In this document: piece by piece, positions 1 through 6,895 of the stretch | Layout of the letters: every line of letters begins with the position of its first letter | Numbering within the stretch: the stretch's first letter is position 1 | Source of the DNA: Cyanobacteria bacterium UBA2855 | Lineage (GTDB): Bacteria > Cyanobacteriota > Vampirovibrionia > Gastranaerophilales > Gastranaerophilaceae | Assembly (NCBI GenBank): GCA_002350725.1 | Contig: DEFJ01000012.1 | Span: 1 to 17,524, forward strand | Length of the DNA stretch: 17,524 nucleotides | Direction of reading: 5' to 3' | The notes under the pieces: model-generated | The model's input: the letters and a program-made list of their open reading frames with translations, nothing else | Databases searched by the model: none | Told to the model about the DNA's origin: nothing | Program-made: the position numbers and the translations under genes

Positions 1-531
1 GACAAGGATAAAGCACAGTGGTATGTGAACTTGTGGCACAGAATGAATGGTGCATCACAAGAAAAAGACGGACTTACAACAACTACTACTTCTACAACAT
101 CAGTTATAAATACGACTACAACGCTAACAACCAATTCAACAACAGGCAGAAGATGGGATATTCTTGAAGACGGGTTGATGAATAGTCAACAATGGTTAAA
201 ATATGCAATAGAAACAGGCGGGGTAACTTTAGAGAGAGTAAATTACACAAATCCTACAGAAGAAGGCACCGGCTTAAAATATGCCACCTGGACATCAATT
301 GTTACATCTAATGCACTTGATATTTCAGAGCAGCAGGACGATACGGCAATTGCAAGAGCAGAAGCTGAATACGAGCAAAAGCAACGTGAAATTGAAGCTA
401 AAGATAAACAGTATGACAGCATGTTAAAATTGCTTGATACAGAGCATAATGCACTACAAACGGAATACGAATCCGTAAAATCAGTAATCACTAAAAATAT
501 GGAACGTACCCTTAAAATTTATCAGGCATAA
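1..531 (+). CDS. C-terminal part of Thr-rich coiled-coil protein (5' end outside window)
   Basis: Frame 1 is open from the first base, so this is the 3' end of a longer gene. The GTG at 25 and ATG at 43 are internal codons with no ribosome binding site, not starts. The visible part has three zones. The first is a Thr-dominated low-complexity stretch (about 30 residues, coded at 76-150). The middle, mixed section contains the WDILEDGLMNSQQWLKYAIE segment. The last ~65 residues are rich in Glu, Lys and Gln and look like a long amphipathic coiled coil ending in TLKIYQA. I know no function for it. From memory, gut Melainabacteria have families of secreted or structural-looking proteins ending in similar coiled coils, but I cannot verify that here. 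It converges on serS with a 23-bp gap and no clear terminator hairpin. Confidence 0.75.
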   Translation, partial: DKDKAQWYVNLWHRMNGASQEKDGLTTTTTSTTSVINTTTTLTTNSTTGRRWDILEDGLMNSQQWLKYAIETGGVTLERVNYTNPTEEGTGLKYATWTSIVTSNALDISEQQDDTAIARAEAEYEQKQREIEAKDKQYDSMLKLLDTEHNALQTEYESVKSVITKNMERTLKIYQA

Positions 532-554
532 TCAAAATATCTTTACTAGCAATA

Positions 555-1820
555 TTATATTTTATCAAATCCTGTATATTTTCTCAAAACTTCAGGAATA
601 ATAATCGTACCGTCAGCTTGCTGGAAATTCTCAACAATAGCAGCAAAAGTTCTGCCGACAGCCAATCCTGAGCCGTTTATAGTATGAACAAATTGAGTTT
701 TGCCGGTTTCCTTGTCTCTGTACTTGATATTAGCACGTCTTGCTTGGTAATCTCCATAGTTTGAACAGCTTGAAATTTCTTTATAAGTACCGTAAGAAGG
801 CATCCATACTTCTAAATCCCAACATTTATTTGCCGAAAAGCCAATATCAGCAGTACATAATGCTACTTTTCTATATGGTAGATTTAATAACTGAAGCATT
901 TTTTCTGCATCTTGTGTAAGCTTTTCGTGTTCTTCTTTGCTTGTTTGAGGGGTACATAATTTAACCAATTCAACTTTATTAAACTGGTGAACTCTGATTA
1001 AACCTCTTGTATCACGACCGGCAGAACCTGATTCTCTTCTAAAACAAGGAGTGTATGCCGTCATATATTTTGGCAAATCATCTTCAGATAAAATCTCACC
1101 TGCATAGATGTTTGTAACAGGAACTTCTGCAGTTGGAATCAAATATAAATCTTCATCAACACATTTATACATATCTTCCTTAAACTTTGGTAATTGTCCC
1201 GTTCCGGTCATTGTTGCCGCATTAGCCATAAATGGAGGAAGAATTTCTTCATATCCTTGATTTTCGGTATGAAAATCTAAGAAAAAGTTTATAATCGCTC
1301 TTTCTAACCTTGAGCCCTTTCCTCTATACATGGTAAATCTGCTCTGTGATAACTTTACACCTCTTTCAAAATCAACAAGGTCTTTTTCTTCACACAAATC
1401 CCAATGCGCTTTAAAATCAAAATCAAATTTTGTCGGTTCACCCCATTTTGAAACTTCTATATTATCGTCTTCTGTTTCACCGATAGGAGTAGTTTCATCA
1501 GGAATATTCGGGATATGTAACAATAAATCTCTTTGTTTTGCATCCAATGCGTTCTGCTGTTCTTCAAGAGCTTTTATATCATCCCCAATCTTTTTAACTT
1601 CTGCTTGAATTGCATCTGTGTTTTCGCCTCTTTTTTTCATTTCACCAATTGACTGAGACTCCGATTTTCTTTTAGCTCTTAAATTATCAACCTGAACCTG
1701 AATTTTTCTTCTATCCTCATCAATTTTAATAACTTCATCAATTGATAATTCCGGATTTCTTCTCTTTAATAGTTCGTTAATTTTTTCAGGATTTTCTCTA
1801 ATCAATTTAATATCAAGCAT
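555..1820 (-). CDS. serS: Seryl-tRNA synthetase
   Basis: Cytosolic class II aminoacyl-tRNA synthetase that charges tRNA-Ser (and tRNA-Sec where present) with serine, using ATP. The 421-aa length is normal for bacterial SerRS. Residues about 30-105 form the charged N-terminal coiled-coil arm that grips the tRNA long arm. The catalytic core follows: the TAEVP serine-binding loop (residues 230-234), motif 2 (FRRESGSAGRDTRG, 260-273), the SCSNYGDYQARRA segment (351-363), and motif 3 around INGSGLAVGRT (381-391) ending in IIPEVLRKY. All key parts are intact. The ATG at 1820 is preceded by AGAGGT at 1825-1830 and by a well-spaced promoter (1853-1881). No T-box leader fits in the ~25-nt untranslated region. 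Confidence 0.98.
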   Translation of the reverse strand: MLDIKLIRENPEKINELLKRRNPELSIDEVIKIDEDRRKIQVQVDNLRAKRKSESQSIGEMKKRGENTDAIQAEVKKIGDDIKALEEQQNALDAKQRDLLLHIPNIPDETTPIGETEDDNIEVSKWGEPTKFDFDFKAHWDLCEEKDLVDFERGVKLSQSRFTMYRGKGSRLERAIINFFLDFHTENQGYEEILPPFMANAATMTGTGQLPKFKEDMYKCVDEDLYLIPTAEVPVTNIYAGEILSEDDLPKYMTAYTPCFRRESGSAGRDTRGLIRVHQFNKVELVKLCTPQTSKEEHEKLTQDAEKMLQLLNLPYRKVALCTADIGFSANKCWDLEVWMPSYGTYKEISSCSNYGDYQARRANIKYRDKETGKTQFVHTINGSGLAVGRTFAAIVENFQQADGTIIIPEVLRKYTGFDKI

Positions 1821-1852
1821 TATAACCTCTTTTCTTAATCATTATCAGTTGA

Positions 1853-1881
1853 ATTATAAAATAAATATATCTTATAATCAA
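1853..1881 (-). promoter_or_regulatory. Promoter of serS
   Basis: On the minus strand, TTGATT (1876-1881) is separated by 17 bp from a perfect TATAAT (1853-1858). The predicted start near 1846 gives a leader of about 25 nt that holds only the ribosome binding site. Confidence 0.75.
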
Positions 1882-1915
1882 GGTAATATTATGCTTTTAG
1901 TTTATATTAAGATAT

Positions 1916-1944
1916 TTGAAATAATTTGACAAAAATAGTATAAT
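1916..1944 (+). promoter_or_regulatory. Promoter of the small gene at 1961
   Basis: TTGAAA (1916-1921), a 17-bp spacer, then TATAAT (1939-1944). The predicted start near 1951 leaves only about 10 nt before the ATG at 1961, containing a weak AAGG (1952-1955). It is divergent from the serS promoter, with 34 bp between the two -35 boxes. Confidence 0.65.
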
Positions 1945-1960
1945 AACTAGCAAGGTAAAT

Positions 1961-2287
1961 ATGAATATATTCAACAAACTTGCACAAAAATTAAATCTAA
2001 CAAGCGAAAAATCTGCAGAAAACGGAATGTCTAATCCTTTTTGCGGTACAAGTTCTGACGGAGGAACCGAATTTTTGAAAAATATGTCAAAGCATGCTCT
2101 TAAATTACACGAAAAGCAATGTGACATAAAAAATTTCACAAAGCTTGTACTGTCTGACCCCGAAAACACTACCCATAACGAAAGAGTTGAACAACTTTTA
2201 AAAGAAGATGTATTAGACCCCTTAAGTGATAAAGTAATTGAAGAACTTTCTAATAATAAAGAGCTTTGGAAAGATTTAGGTCTTTGA
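1961..2287 (+). CDS. Small hypothetical protein (108 aa)
   Basis: No family recognised. The product is hydrophilic, without signal peptide or membrane segment. It has an amphipathic N-terminal helix (MNIFNKLAQKLNLTSEK), two Cys (in NPFCG and KQCDIK) too far apart for an obvious metal site, and a helical Leu/Glu-rich C-terminus ending in LWKDLGL. The start is supported by a 17-bp-spaced promoter just upstream and a weak AAGG. An opposite-strand open frame (1897-2349) covers the same bases. I prefer this strand because its promoter fits and its composition looks like a normal soluble protein, while the other frame is Phe/Ser/Leu-rich, as shadow frames usually are. The transglycosylase-like gene lies downstream on the same strand, so co-transcription is possible. 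Confidence 0.7.
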   Translation: MNIFNKLAQKLNLTSEKSAENGMSNPFCGTSSDGGTEFLKNMSKHALKLHEKQCDIKNFTKLVLSDPENTTHNERVEQLLKEDVLDPLSDKVIEELSNNKELWKDLGL

Positions 2288-2399
2288 AACTTTATATAAA
2301 TTTTATATATTTTGTAAATATTTATTAAGAAAAATTGCCTGTGAGTCAAAAATCAACACTCCTCACACTTTATATATATATTAAGAAAGAAGAAGTGTT

Positions 2400-3581
2400 A
2401 TGACAGAAATTAAAGGTGCAGGACAAAAATTTGACGCTCAGCAAACCACTATTACCATTAAAAACAATGGTAAGAAAACAGGTATTACATTTGAACTGCT
2501 AAATCACGTAAAACAACTTGGTTTGAAATTCTCGGACGGTAATGTTTCTAAAGCAGAATGGGAACAAACCCTTAAAGTTTTGGATGATATTAACAATAAC
2601 AGAATAAAAACAAACAAAGGAAGCATTTTTGGTCAAAACTATTCTGTTAAAAACGGACAGCAAATAAATTTCACAGCAGAAGAAATGAGTAGAATCTATC
2701 AGGCAATGGGTGTAGAAATTTCTAATGCTTTGCCAAAAGAAAAAAAGCCTACAACAGTCCAAAATGACTCTACTCAACAATTGAAAACAGAAACAAATAC
2801 GCCGAGATTTCAAACATTGGCAAGCAATATTAACGTAGAGCAAGAGTACACTATAAAAACAGATAACATTCCTGATACGAAAAAGAATGCTCGTATAGAC
2901 TCAGACAATCGAATTATGCGAAAAACAATAACAACCACAAAACCTACAAGATGGAGAGGTTCGTATGCAGATTACACACCTACGAATAAAACAAAATACG
3001 ACAGAGTTTATAACAGAATAATAAATAATAAAGATTTGACCAACAAATCCGATGCAAAATATTTAGCAAATATGGTATGCAAACTTGCAGATCAATATGG
3101 AATTGATCCGGAAATTGTTGAAACGATATTAGCAAATGAATCTCATTATGTATTTGAACCAAAAGTAATGGTGCATCCTGGTAGTAAATACAAAGGGGTA
3201 GCTCAAGTTGGTCCTGACGTAACCAAAACAATGTACGCTGATCCAAAAGATGCAAGTAACACGAAACTCTCCAAAAAGGAGCGTGCTATAGCATATGATA
3301 GCAGACATTATAAATCAGATTCAGCAAGGATATCAGAATTAAAGAAACAATATCCGACACCGGAAGCTTTATATGAAGCTATTCAGCACGATGTTGCTCT
3401 CGGATTAGAAGTAGGAATAATGCACTACAAATCTAAATTATCTATGGCTAACGGTTCAACGGTTCGTGCTCTGGCAGGGTATTGCGCAAATCAGTATAAA
3501 CTTCCGTCAAGCTCTATTTATGCTGCGAATGATCCTATTCCGGCAAAGATTTATCCTATACCAAGATACTCAAGAGCGTAA
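2400..3581 (+). CDS. Lytic-transglycosylase-like (SLT/lysozyme-fold) protein with novel N-terminal domain
   Basis: The C-terminal ~170 residues resemble the SLT fold. Helix CKLADQYGIDPEIVETILANES ends in the likely catalytic Glu (E247, in ANESHY). KGVAQV (265-270) stands where SLT enzymes have G-L-M-Q-(L/I), and the rest is helical through MHYKSKLSMANGS and AGYCANQYKLP. Such enzymes cleave the MurNAc-GlcNAc bond and leave 1,6-anhydroMurNAc. The N-terminal ~105 residues form a separate domain I do not recognise, including FSDGNVSKAEW, which faintly resembles half an EF-hand. A polar linker with many Thr, Lys and Asn joins them. There is no signal peptide, odd for a wall enzyme. The ATG at 2400 follows a purine-rich AAGAAAGAAG. 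The gene ends 2 bp from the convergent icd stop. The enzyme class is an inference from motifs. Confidence 0.75.
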   Translation: MTEIKGAGQKFDAQQTTITIKNNGKKTGITFELLNHVKQLGLKFSDGNVSKAEWEQTLKVLDDINNNRIKTNKGSIFGQNYSVKNGQQINFTAEEMSRIYQAMGVEISNALPKEKKPTTVQNDSTQQLKTETNTPRFQTLASNINVEQEYTIKTDNIPDTKKNARIDSDNRIMRKTITTTKPTRWRGSYADYTPTNKTKYDRVYNRIINNKDLTNKSDAKYLANMVCKLADQYGIDPEIVETILANESHYVFEPKVMVHPGSKYKGVAQVGPDVTKTMYADPKDASNTKLSKKERAIAYDSRHYKSDSARISELKKQYPTPEALYEAIQHDVALGLEVGIMHYKSKLSMANGSTVRALAGYCANQYKLPSSSIYAANDPIPAKIYPIPRYSRA

Positions 3582-3583
3582 AG

Positions 3584-4576
3584 CTATAAATTTGATATAA
3601 TCTTATCGGTAAATTCTTTTGTGCCGCAGCTACCACCTAAATCTGCAGTACAAAATCCTTGTTCAAGGGTTTTATACAAAGCTTTTTCAATTTTATCTGC
3701 AAAGGAATGTTCTCCGATATAATGTAGCATCTCTATAGCAGACAACAGGAGAGCTGAAGGATTAGCTTTATTTTGCCCTTTTATATCAGGAGCAGAGCCA
3801 TGAACAGGTTCAAATACGGCATAATCTTTTCCTATATTTGCACCTCTTGCAACCCCCAAACCTCCAATCAGACCGGCGCACAAATCAGATACAATATCAC
3901 CATAAAGATTTGGGAGCACTAAGACATCAAATTGTTCGGGGTTTTGCACCAATTGCATACATAAATTATCAACAAGTATTTCTCTTGTTTTTATTTGCGG
4001 ATATTTATTAGAAACATCCCTAAAAGTGTTTAAAAACAATCCGTCCGATAACTTCATAATATTGGCTTTTGTAACTACACAAACCTCTTTTCTGTTGTTA
4101 CTAACAGCATAATCAAATGCAAATTTTACAATTCTTTCCGAAGCTGATTTTGTAATAATTTTAATGCTTTCGGCAGTATTTTCATCAACTTGATGCTCAA
4201 TACCCGCATATAAATCTTCCGTATTTTCTCTTACAACAACAATATCGACATTTTCAAATTTTGTTTTTACATTAGGTAAATTTTTACAAGGACGAAGATT
4301 AGCGTACAAATCTAACTCTTTACGCAACTGGACATTAACAGAACGAAAGCCCTTACCTATCGGAGTAGTCACAGGAGCTTTCAGCGCAATTTTATTCCTT
4401 TTAATAGACTCAAGAACTCTTTTGGGTAGCGGAGAGCCCTCAGTTTCAATTACGTCGGTACCGGCAGTTTGAATATCCCAATCAATCTCTAAGCCACTTG
4501 CTTTTATTATTTTCACAACCGAGTCTGAAATTTCCGGTCCGATACCATCACCGTTAATTAATGTTATTGTTCTCAT
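3584..4576 (-). CDS. icd: Isocitrate dehydrogenase, NAD-type
   Basis: Cytosolic beta-decarboxylating dehydrogenase that oxidises isocitrate to 2-oxoglutarate and CO2, feeding glutamate synthesis. At 330 aa it matches the short NAD-dependent class rather than the ~415-aa NADP enzymes of E. coli type. Seen motifs: NGDGIGPE (8-15); the substrate loop FRSVNVQLRKELDLYANLRP (77-96), typical of isocitrate rather than isopropylmalate enzymes; ENTEDLYAGIEH (117-128); Lys170 in VTKAN; the metal Asp residues in LVDN (203), GDIVSD (227, 231); and HGSAPDIKGQNKANP (259-273), where the Asp-Ile pair favours NAD. The ATG at 4576 has AAGGA about 10 nt upstream and lies inside the 3' end of the preceding small gene (23-bp overlap), suggesting translational coupling. 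Homoisocitrate or tartrate dehydrogenase activity is less likely. Confidence 0.9.
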   Translation of the reverse strand: MRTITLINGDGIGPEISDSVVKIIKASGLEIDWDIQTAGTDVIETEGSPLPKRVLESIKRNKIALKAPVTTPIGKGFRSVNVQLRKELDLYANLRPCKNLPNVKTKFENVDIVVVRENTEDLYAGIEHQVDENTAESIKIITKSASERIVKFAFDYAVSNNRKEVCVVTKANIMKLSDGLFLNTFRDVSNKYPQIKTREILVDNLCMQLVQNPEQFDVLVLPNLYGDIVSDLCAGLIGGLGVARGANIGKDYAVFEPVHGSAPDIKGQNKANPSALLLSAIEMLHYIGEHSFADKIEKALYKTLEQGFCTADLGGSCGTKEFTDKIISNL

Positions 4577-4778
4577 CTTTTTTATTCCTTACAATATGCA
4601 AAACTCTTTTAAATTCTTTATAAAACCCACACTTTTTCACAATGAGATTATCCTCTAAATATACATCTCCTTGCACTAAAGCTCCAAGCAACGGACAATC
4701 AAATTCTTTTACGTAATTTTCGCAAGACAGACATAAATCATCATCTTCAACATAAACTTTTTCGCCGTCACTATACAT
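4554..4778 (-). CDS. Small Cys4 protein (74 aa), possibly zinc-binding
   Basis: Unknown protein with CLSC, then two single Cys (in FDCPLLG and KKCGFY). The spacing suits a small zinc or Fe-S site, and the acidic turn VEDDD precedes CLSC. It overlaps the icd start by 23 bp, so the two are almost certainly co-transcribed, and coupling could set icd output. Start choice: a GTG in frame at 4793 has no ribosome binding site and lies upstream of, or within, the promoter -10 box. The ATG at 4778 coincides with the predicted transcription start. I therefore use the ATG; a 79-aa GTG form is the alternative. Confidence 0.75.
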   Translation of the reverse strand: MYSDGEKVYVEDDDLCLSCENYVKEFDCPLLGALVQGDVYLEDNLIVKKCGFYKEFKRVLHIVRNKKDENNNIN

Positions 4779-4783
4779 ACAAA

Positions 4784-4812
4784 TATTATACACTTTAAGT
4801 CGTATTTGTAAA
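4784..4812 (-). promoter_or_regulatory. Promoter of the Cys4 gene and icd
   Basis: On the minus strand, TTTACA (4807-4812), 17 bp, then TATAAT (4784-4789). The expected start is at about 4775-4778, exactly at the ATG, implying a leaderless or near-leaderless transcript. Confidence 0.7.
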
Positions 4813-4851
4813 TATCTGTAACTACACTATAGTATTATATTTATAATTGTG

Positions 4852-4857
4852 TATAAT
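4852..4857 (+). promoter_or_regulatory. Possible -10 box for mscL
   Basis: TATAAT in the TGTGTATAAT context, about 45 bp before the mscL ATG. No convincing -35 sits 16-18 bp upstream. A second TATAAT at 4842-4847 is equally possible, so the exact promoter is uncertain. Confidence 0.4.
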
Positions 4858-4901
4858 TTAGTTATCCAATTAGTTTAGTATGTTTAAAAGGAGTAATTAA
4901 A

Positions 4902-5390
4902 ATGTTGGAAATGTTGAAAAGAAACTTGAATGAATTCAAGGAATTTGCAGTAAAGGGTAATGTAATTGACATGGCTGTCGGTATCATTATAGGTGCTGCG
5001 TTTGGTAATGTTGTAAATTCAGTGGTTAATGATGTAATTATGCCGCCTTTGGGATTTTTGATGGGAAAAGTAGATTTCTCAAACATGTATTTAACATTAT
5101 ACAATCCTAATCCGGATGCAACATACTCTTCATTACAAGCTGCAGCTGATGCAGGGGTTGTAACAATCAACTATGGTTTGTTTATAAATACTTTAATTAG
5201 CTTTGCGATGGTTGCATTTGCAGTATTTTTACTTGTAAAAGCTATCAACAAGCTTAAAGCGGCAACTGCTAAAAAAGAAGCTGACGATGCTGCAGCAGCG
5301 GATGCGCTTGATACAAAAGAATGCCCAAGATGTTTTTCAAAAATCGACATCAAAGCAACAAAATGCCCACATTGTACAGCTGATATATAA
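4902..5390 (+). CDS. mscL: Large-conductance mechanosensitive channel with C-terminal zinc ribbon
   Basis: Inner-membrane homopentameric channel that opens under membrane tension and vents solutes on hypo-osmotic shock. The N-terminal amphipathic helix leads into the hallmark FAVKGNVIDMAVGIIIGAAFG (residues 15-35), the start of TM1 and the pore constriction, followed by VNDVIMPPLG. The periplasmic loop is about residues 55-90 and TM2 about 91-115. An Ala/Lys/Asp-rich linker then leads to CPRC (141-144) and CPHC (155-158), a rubredoxin-like zinc ribbon that I recall on MscL of various Gram-positive and related bacteria. The 162-aa length exceeds the usual ~140 because of this tail. AAAAGGAG (4886-4893) lies 8 nt before the ATG. 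A strong terminator follows the stop. Confidence 0.97.
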   Translation: MLEMLKRNLNEFKEFAVKGNVIDMAVGIIIGAAFGNVVNSVVNDVIMPPLGFLMGKVDFSNMYLTLYNPNPDATYSSLQAAADAGVVTINYGLFINTLISFAMVAFAVFLLVKAINKLKAATAKKEADDAAAADALDTKECPRCFSKIDIKATKCPHCTADI

Positions 5391-5405
5391 TTCAAGACAA
5401 AATAA

Positions 5406-5431
5406 AAAAGCCCTCTATCAAGAGGGCTTTT
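5406..5431 (+). terminator. Rho-independent terminator after mscL
   Basis: An 11-bp perfect stem, AAAAGCCCTCT (5406-5416) and AGAGGGCTTTT (5421-5431), closes on an ATCA loop, with A- and T-tracts on the two sides. It starts 15 bp after the mscL stop and separates mscL from the next gene. Confidence 0.93.
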
Positions 5432-5457
5432 AAATTCATAACTGAGAGGTTTTATCT

Positions 5458-5946
5458 ATGTCATTGAACAAATTCCCTACAATTAAAGTTTCAAGAATAT
5501 ACCCGCTTTCATACAGATATAACAAAACAAGAATTAAGAAAAAATCTCGCTCGCAATATTATTTACCGCAAGCCTCAAGTAAAATGAGTTCCGAAACACT
5601 AAAAAGACAAGGACAGATGTTGTTGAACAACAAAGTTATACACCTATTCAACGGAAATTATAAAGGATACAAAGAAAGTTCTATTCAATTGGCAGAGTTT
5701 GCGACAAAAAACTTTGATGTAATGAAAACTTTAGCCAGTCCAAAAATCACGTTTCACTTGCTTAACCCGTTCAATATATTTTACTGGGCAAGAATGGCGA
5801 GAGTTCTGATTAAAGATGCTTTTCGGACAAAAACTCCTGCTGAGATACAATATGTAAATATGGGTAAAGCTGAATATTTAAAAAAACAGACTGAACTTGC
5901 GGGAGAGTTTATAAGCTCAAAAAGAAATACCAATTTAAGCGTATAA
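5458..5946 (+). CDS. Hypothetical basic protein (162 aa)
   Basis: No family recognised. The N-terminal ~40 residues are strongly basic and Tyr/Ser-rich (RYNKTRIKKKSRSQYYLPQ) and likely disordered. The middle is helical (SSETLKRQGQMLLNNKVIHLF). One moderately hydrophobic stretch, ITFHLLNPFNIFYWARMARVL (about residues 98-118), may lie in or on the membrane. There is no signal peptide and no Cys motif. The ATG at 5458 is preceded by GAGAGG (5444-5449). No promoter is obvious in the 26 bp between the upstream terminator and the start, so transcription may begin near or within the terminator or depend on readthrough. Confidence 0.75.
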   Translation: MSLNKFPTIKVSRIYPLSYRYNKTRIKKKSRSQYYLPQASSKMSSETLKRQGQMLLNNKVIHLFNGNYKGYKESSIQLAEFATKNFDVMKTLASPKITFHLLNPFNIFYWARMARVLIKDAFRTKTPAEIQYVNMGKAEYLKKQTELAGEFISSKRNTNLSV

Positions 5947-5948
5947 AA

Positions 5949-5977
5949 TTGACAACAATCGGCTCTTGTAATATCCT
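5949..5977 (+). promoter_or_regulatory. Promoter of rubrerythrin gene
   Basis: A perfect TTGACA (5949-5954) lies 17 bp from TATCCT (5972-5977), giving a start near 5984 and a leader of about 24 nt. No clear PerR-type inverted repeat is visible around it. Confidence 0.6.
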
Positions 5978-6007
5978 TTTAACATAGGTTAATGAAAGGA
6001 GTATTGT

Positions 6008-6544
6008 ATGACGGAATTAAAAGGTTCTAAAACCGAACAGAATTTATTGGCAGCTTTTGCGGGAGAATCTCAAGCTCGCAATAAATATACTTATTTTGCA
6101 TCAAAAGCAAAGAAGGATGGCTATGTTCAAATAAGTAAAATATTTGAAGAAACAGCTAACAACGAAAAAGAACACGCTAAAATTTGGTTCAAACTTTTGA
6201 ACGGTATAGGCTCAACAACAGATAACCTGCAAGCGGCAGCAGAAGGCGAAGGCTTTGAATGGACGGAAATGTATCCTGATTTTGCAAAAACAGCAAGAGA
6301 AGAAGGCTTTGAAGAAATTGCAAAATTATTTGAAGGAGTTGCAGCTATTGAAAAATTGCATGAAGCAAGATACAAAAAACTGCTAGAAAAAGTTAAAGGC
6401 GGAATTGTATTTTCTGAAGACGGCGATACGATTTGGGAATGCGCAAACTGCGGACACGTAGTAATAGGTAAAAAAGCTCCTGACGTTTGTCCTATTTGCA
6501 ACCATCCGCAATCATATTTCTTTAGAAGAGCTGAAAATTACTAA
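6008..6544 (+). CDS. rbr: Rubrerythrin
   Basis: Cytosolic non-haem iron peroxidase of anaerobes that reduces hydrogen peroxide to water, taking electrons through its rubredoxin domain. The ferritin-like four-helix domain carries the di-iron ligands: E20 in AGESQARNKY, ExxH at 53-56 (NNEKEHAK), Glu residues in TAREEGFEEIAKLFEG, and ExxH at 115-118 (AIEKLHEAR). The C-terminal rubredoxin domain has CANC (145-148) and CPIC (161-164). At 178 aa it is close to the usual ~190. AAAGGAG (5996-6002) precedes the ATG. It stands as a single-gene unit with its own promoter and points to an anaerobe exposed to transient oxygen. Confidence 0.97.
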   Translation: MTELKGSKTEQNLLAAFAGESQARNKYTYFASKAKKDGYVQISKIFEETANNEKEHAKIWFKLLNGIGSTTDNLQAAAEGEGFEWTEMYPDFAKTAREEGFEEIAKLFEGVAAIEKLHEARYKKLLEKVKGGIVFSEDGDTIWECANCGHVVIGKKAPDVCPICNHPQSYFFRRAENY

Positions 6545-6618
6545 TTAAAAACACATACATCTTCCCCCTGTGTGTAAGTACCACGTAGTCAGGGTAAGGG
6601 AAAGTTAACTTAAACGTA

Positions 6619-6635
6619 CCTCTCCATTAGAGAGG
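6619..6635. repeat. Small perfect hairpin
   Basis: CCTCTC (6619-6624) and GAGAGG (6630-6635) enclose a 5-nt loop CATTA. It has no T-tract and is probably part of the same repeat cluster rather than a terminator. Confidence 0.6.
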
Positions 6636-6645
6636 ATAAATTCTT

Positions 6646-6682
6646 AATTTCGGTTGCGCTATTATTTGTTGCAACCGAAATT
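6646..6682 (+). terminator. 12-bp inverted repeat, possible rbr terminator
   Basis: AATTTCGGTTGC (6646-6657) pairs perfectly with GCAACCGAAATT (6671-6682) around a 13-nt loop, and TTCT/AGAA flanks extend the stem imperfectly. A short T-run follows (to 6684). It could end the rubrerythrin transcript although it lies ~100 bp beyond the stop. Confidence 0.55.
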
Positions 6683-6698
6683 TTAGAATTATAATTTG

Positions 6699-6784
6699 TC
6701 ATCGCAAGAAAATCTTTGATTTTCGTGGCGATCCAGTATAAAGTTATAGATTGCCACACTCTCGTTGGTCGCTCGCAATTGACA
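6699..6784. repeat. REP/MITE-like compound palindrome
   Basis: The outer arms GTCATCGCAAG (6699-6709) and CTCGCAATTGAC (6772-6783) are near-complementary, as are the inner arms GTGGCGATC (6725-6733) and GATTGCCAC (6749-6757). The centre is TATAAAGTTATA. The left half has its own 7-bp hairpin, GAAAATC-TTT-GATTTTC (6708-6724). The wording resembles dispersed GTCATTGCGAG/CTCGCAATGAC palindromes that I recall from several bacterial lineages. Only one copy lies here, so repeat status is inferred. Confidence 0.6.
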
Positions 6785-6895
6785 GGATGAGAAATTACTT
6801 TGTTTGTAAATTTTTGTAAAATTTTAAAATTTTATTTTAGCAATATTTTCCATGTCATAACCTTTATATAAGTAATAAAACATATAGGGGAAAAT

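Larger units (their letters stand above)
6545..6895. other. Gene-free interval with nested inverted repeats
   Basis: About 350 bp with no plausible reading frame. It contains a C/G-rich imperfect repeat (TTCCCCCTG near 6564 against CAGGG..GGGA near 6590-6602), a 6-bp hairpin (6619-6635), a 12-bp hairpin (6646-6682), a REP-like compound palindrome (6699-6784) and a very AT-rich tail ending in AGGGGAAA before the next ATG. No confident promoter for the downstream gene was found. Confidence 0.6.

Noticed and set aside
25..27. GTG as the start of the first gene
   Set aside because: The frame is open to the window edge and no ribosome binding site precedes the codon.
532..554. Bidirectional terminator between the first gene and serS
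   Set aside because: No stem with a T-tract can be drawn in the 23-bp gap.
1821..1852. T-box or other leader regulating serS
   Set aside because: The predicted leader is about 25 nt, too short for a T-box, and no specifier or T-box bulge sequence is present.
1926..1931. Perfect TTGACA upstream of the 1961 gene as its -35 box
   Set aside because: It is only 7 bp from TATAAT (1939-1944). The TTGAAA at 1916-1921 has the correct 17-bp spacing.
1897..2349. Minus-strand open frame opposite the 108-aa gene
   Set aside because: The Phe/Ser/Leu-rich product looks like an antisense shadow. The plus strand has the better promoter and a soluble-looking product.
2355..2399. AACACT (2355-2360) and AGTGTT (2394-2399) as a hairpin hiding the start of the SLT-like gene
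   Set aside because: Only 6 bp with a 33-nt loop in AT-rich DNA; chance pairing is likely.
6779..6784. TTGACA inside the compound palindrome as a promoter for the kinase gene
   Set aside because: No -10-like hexamer lies 16-18 bp downstream. The word is part of the repeat arm.
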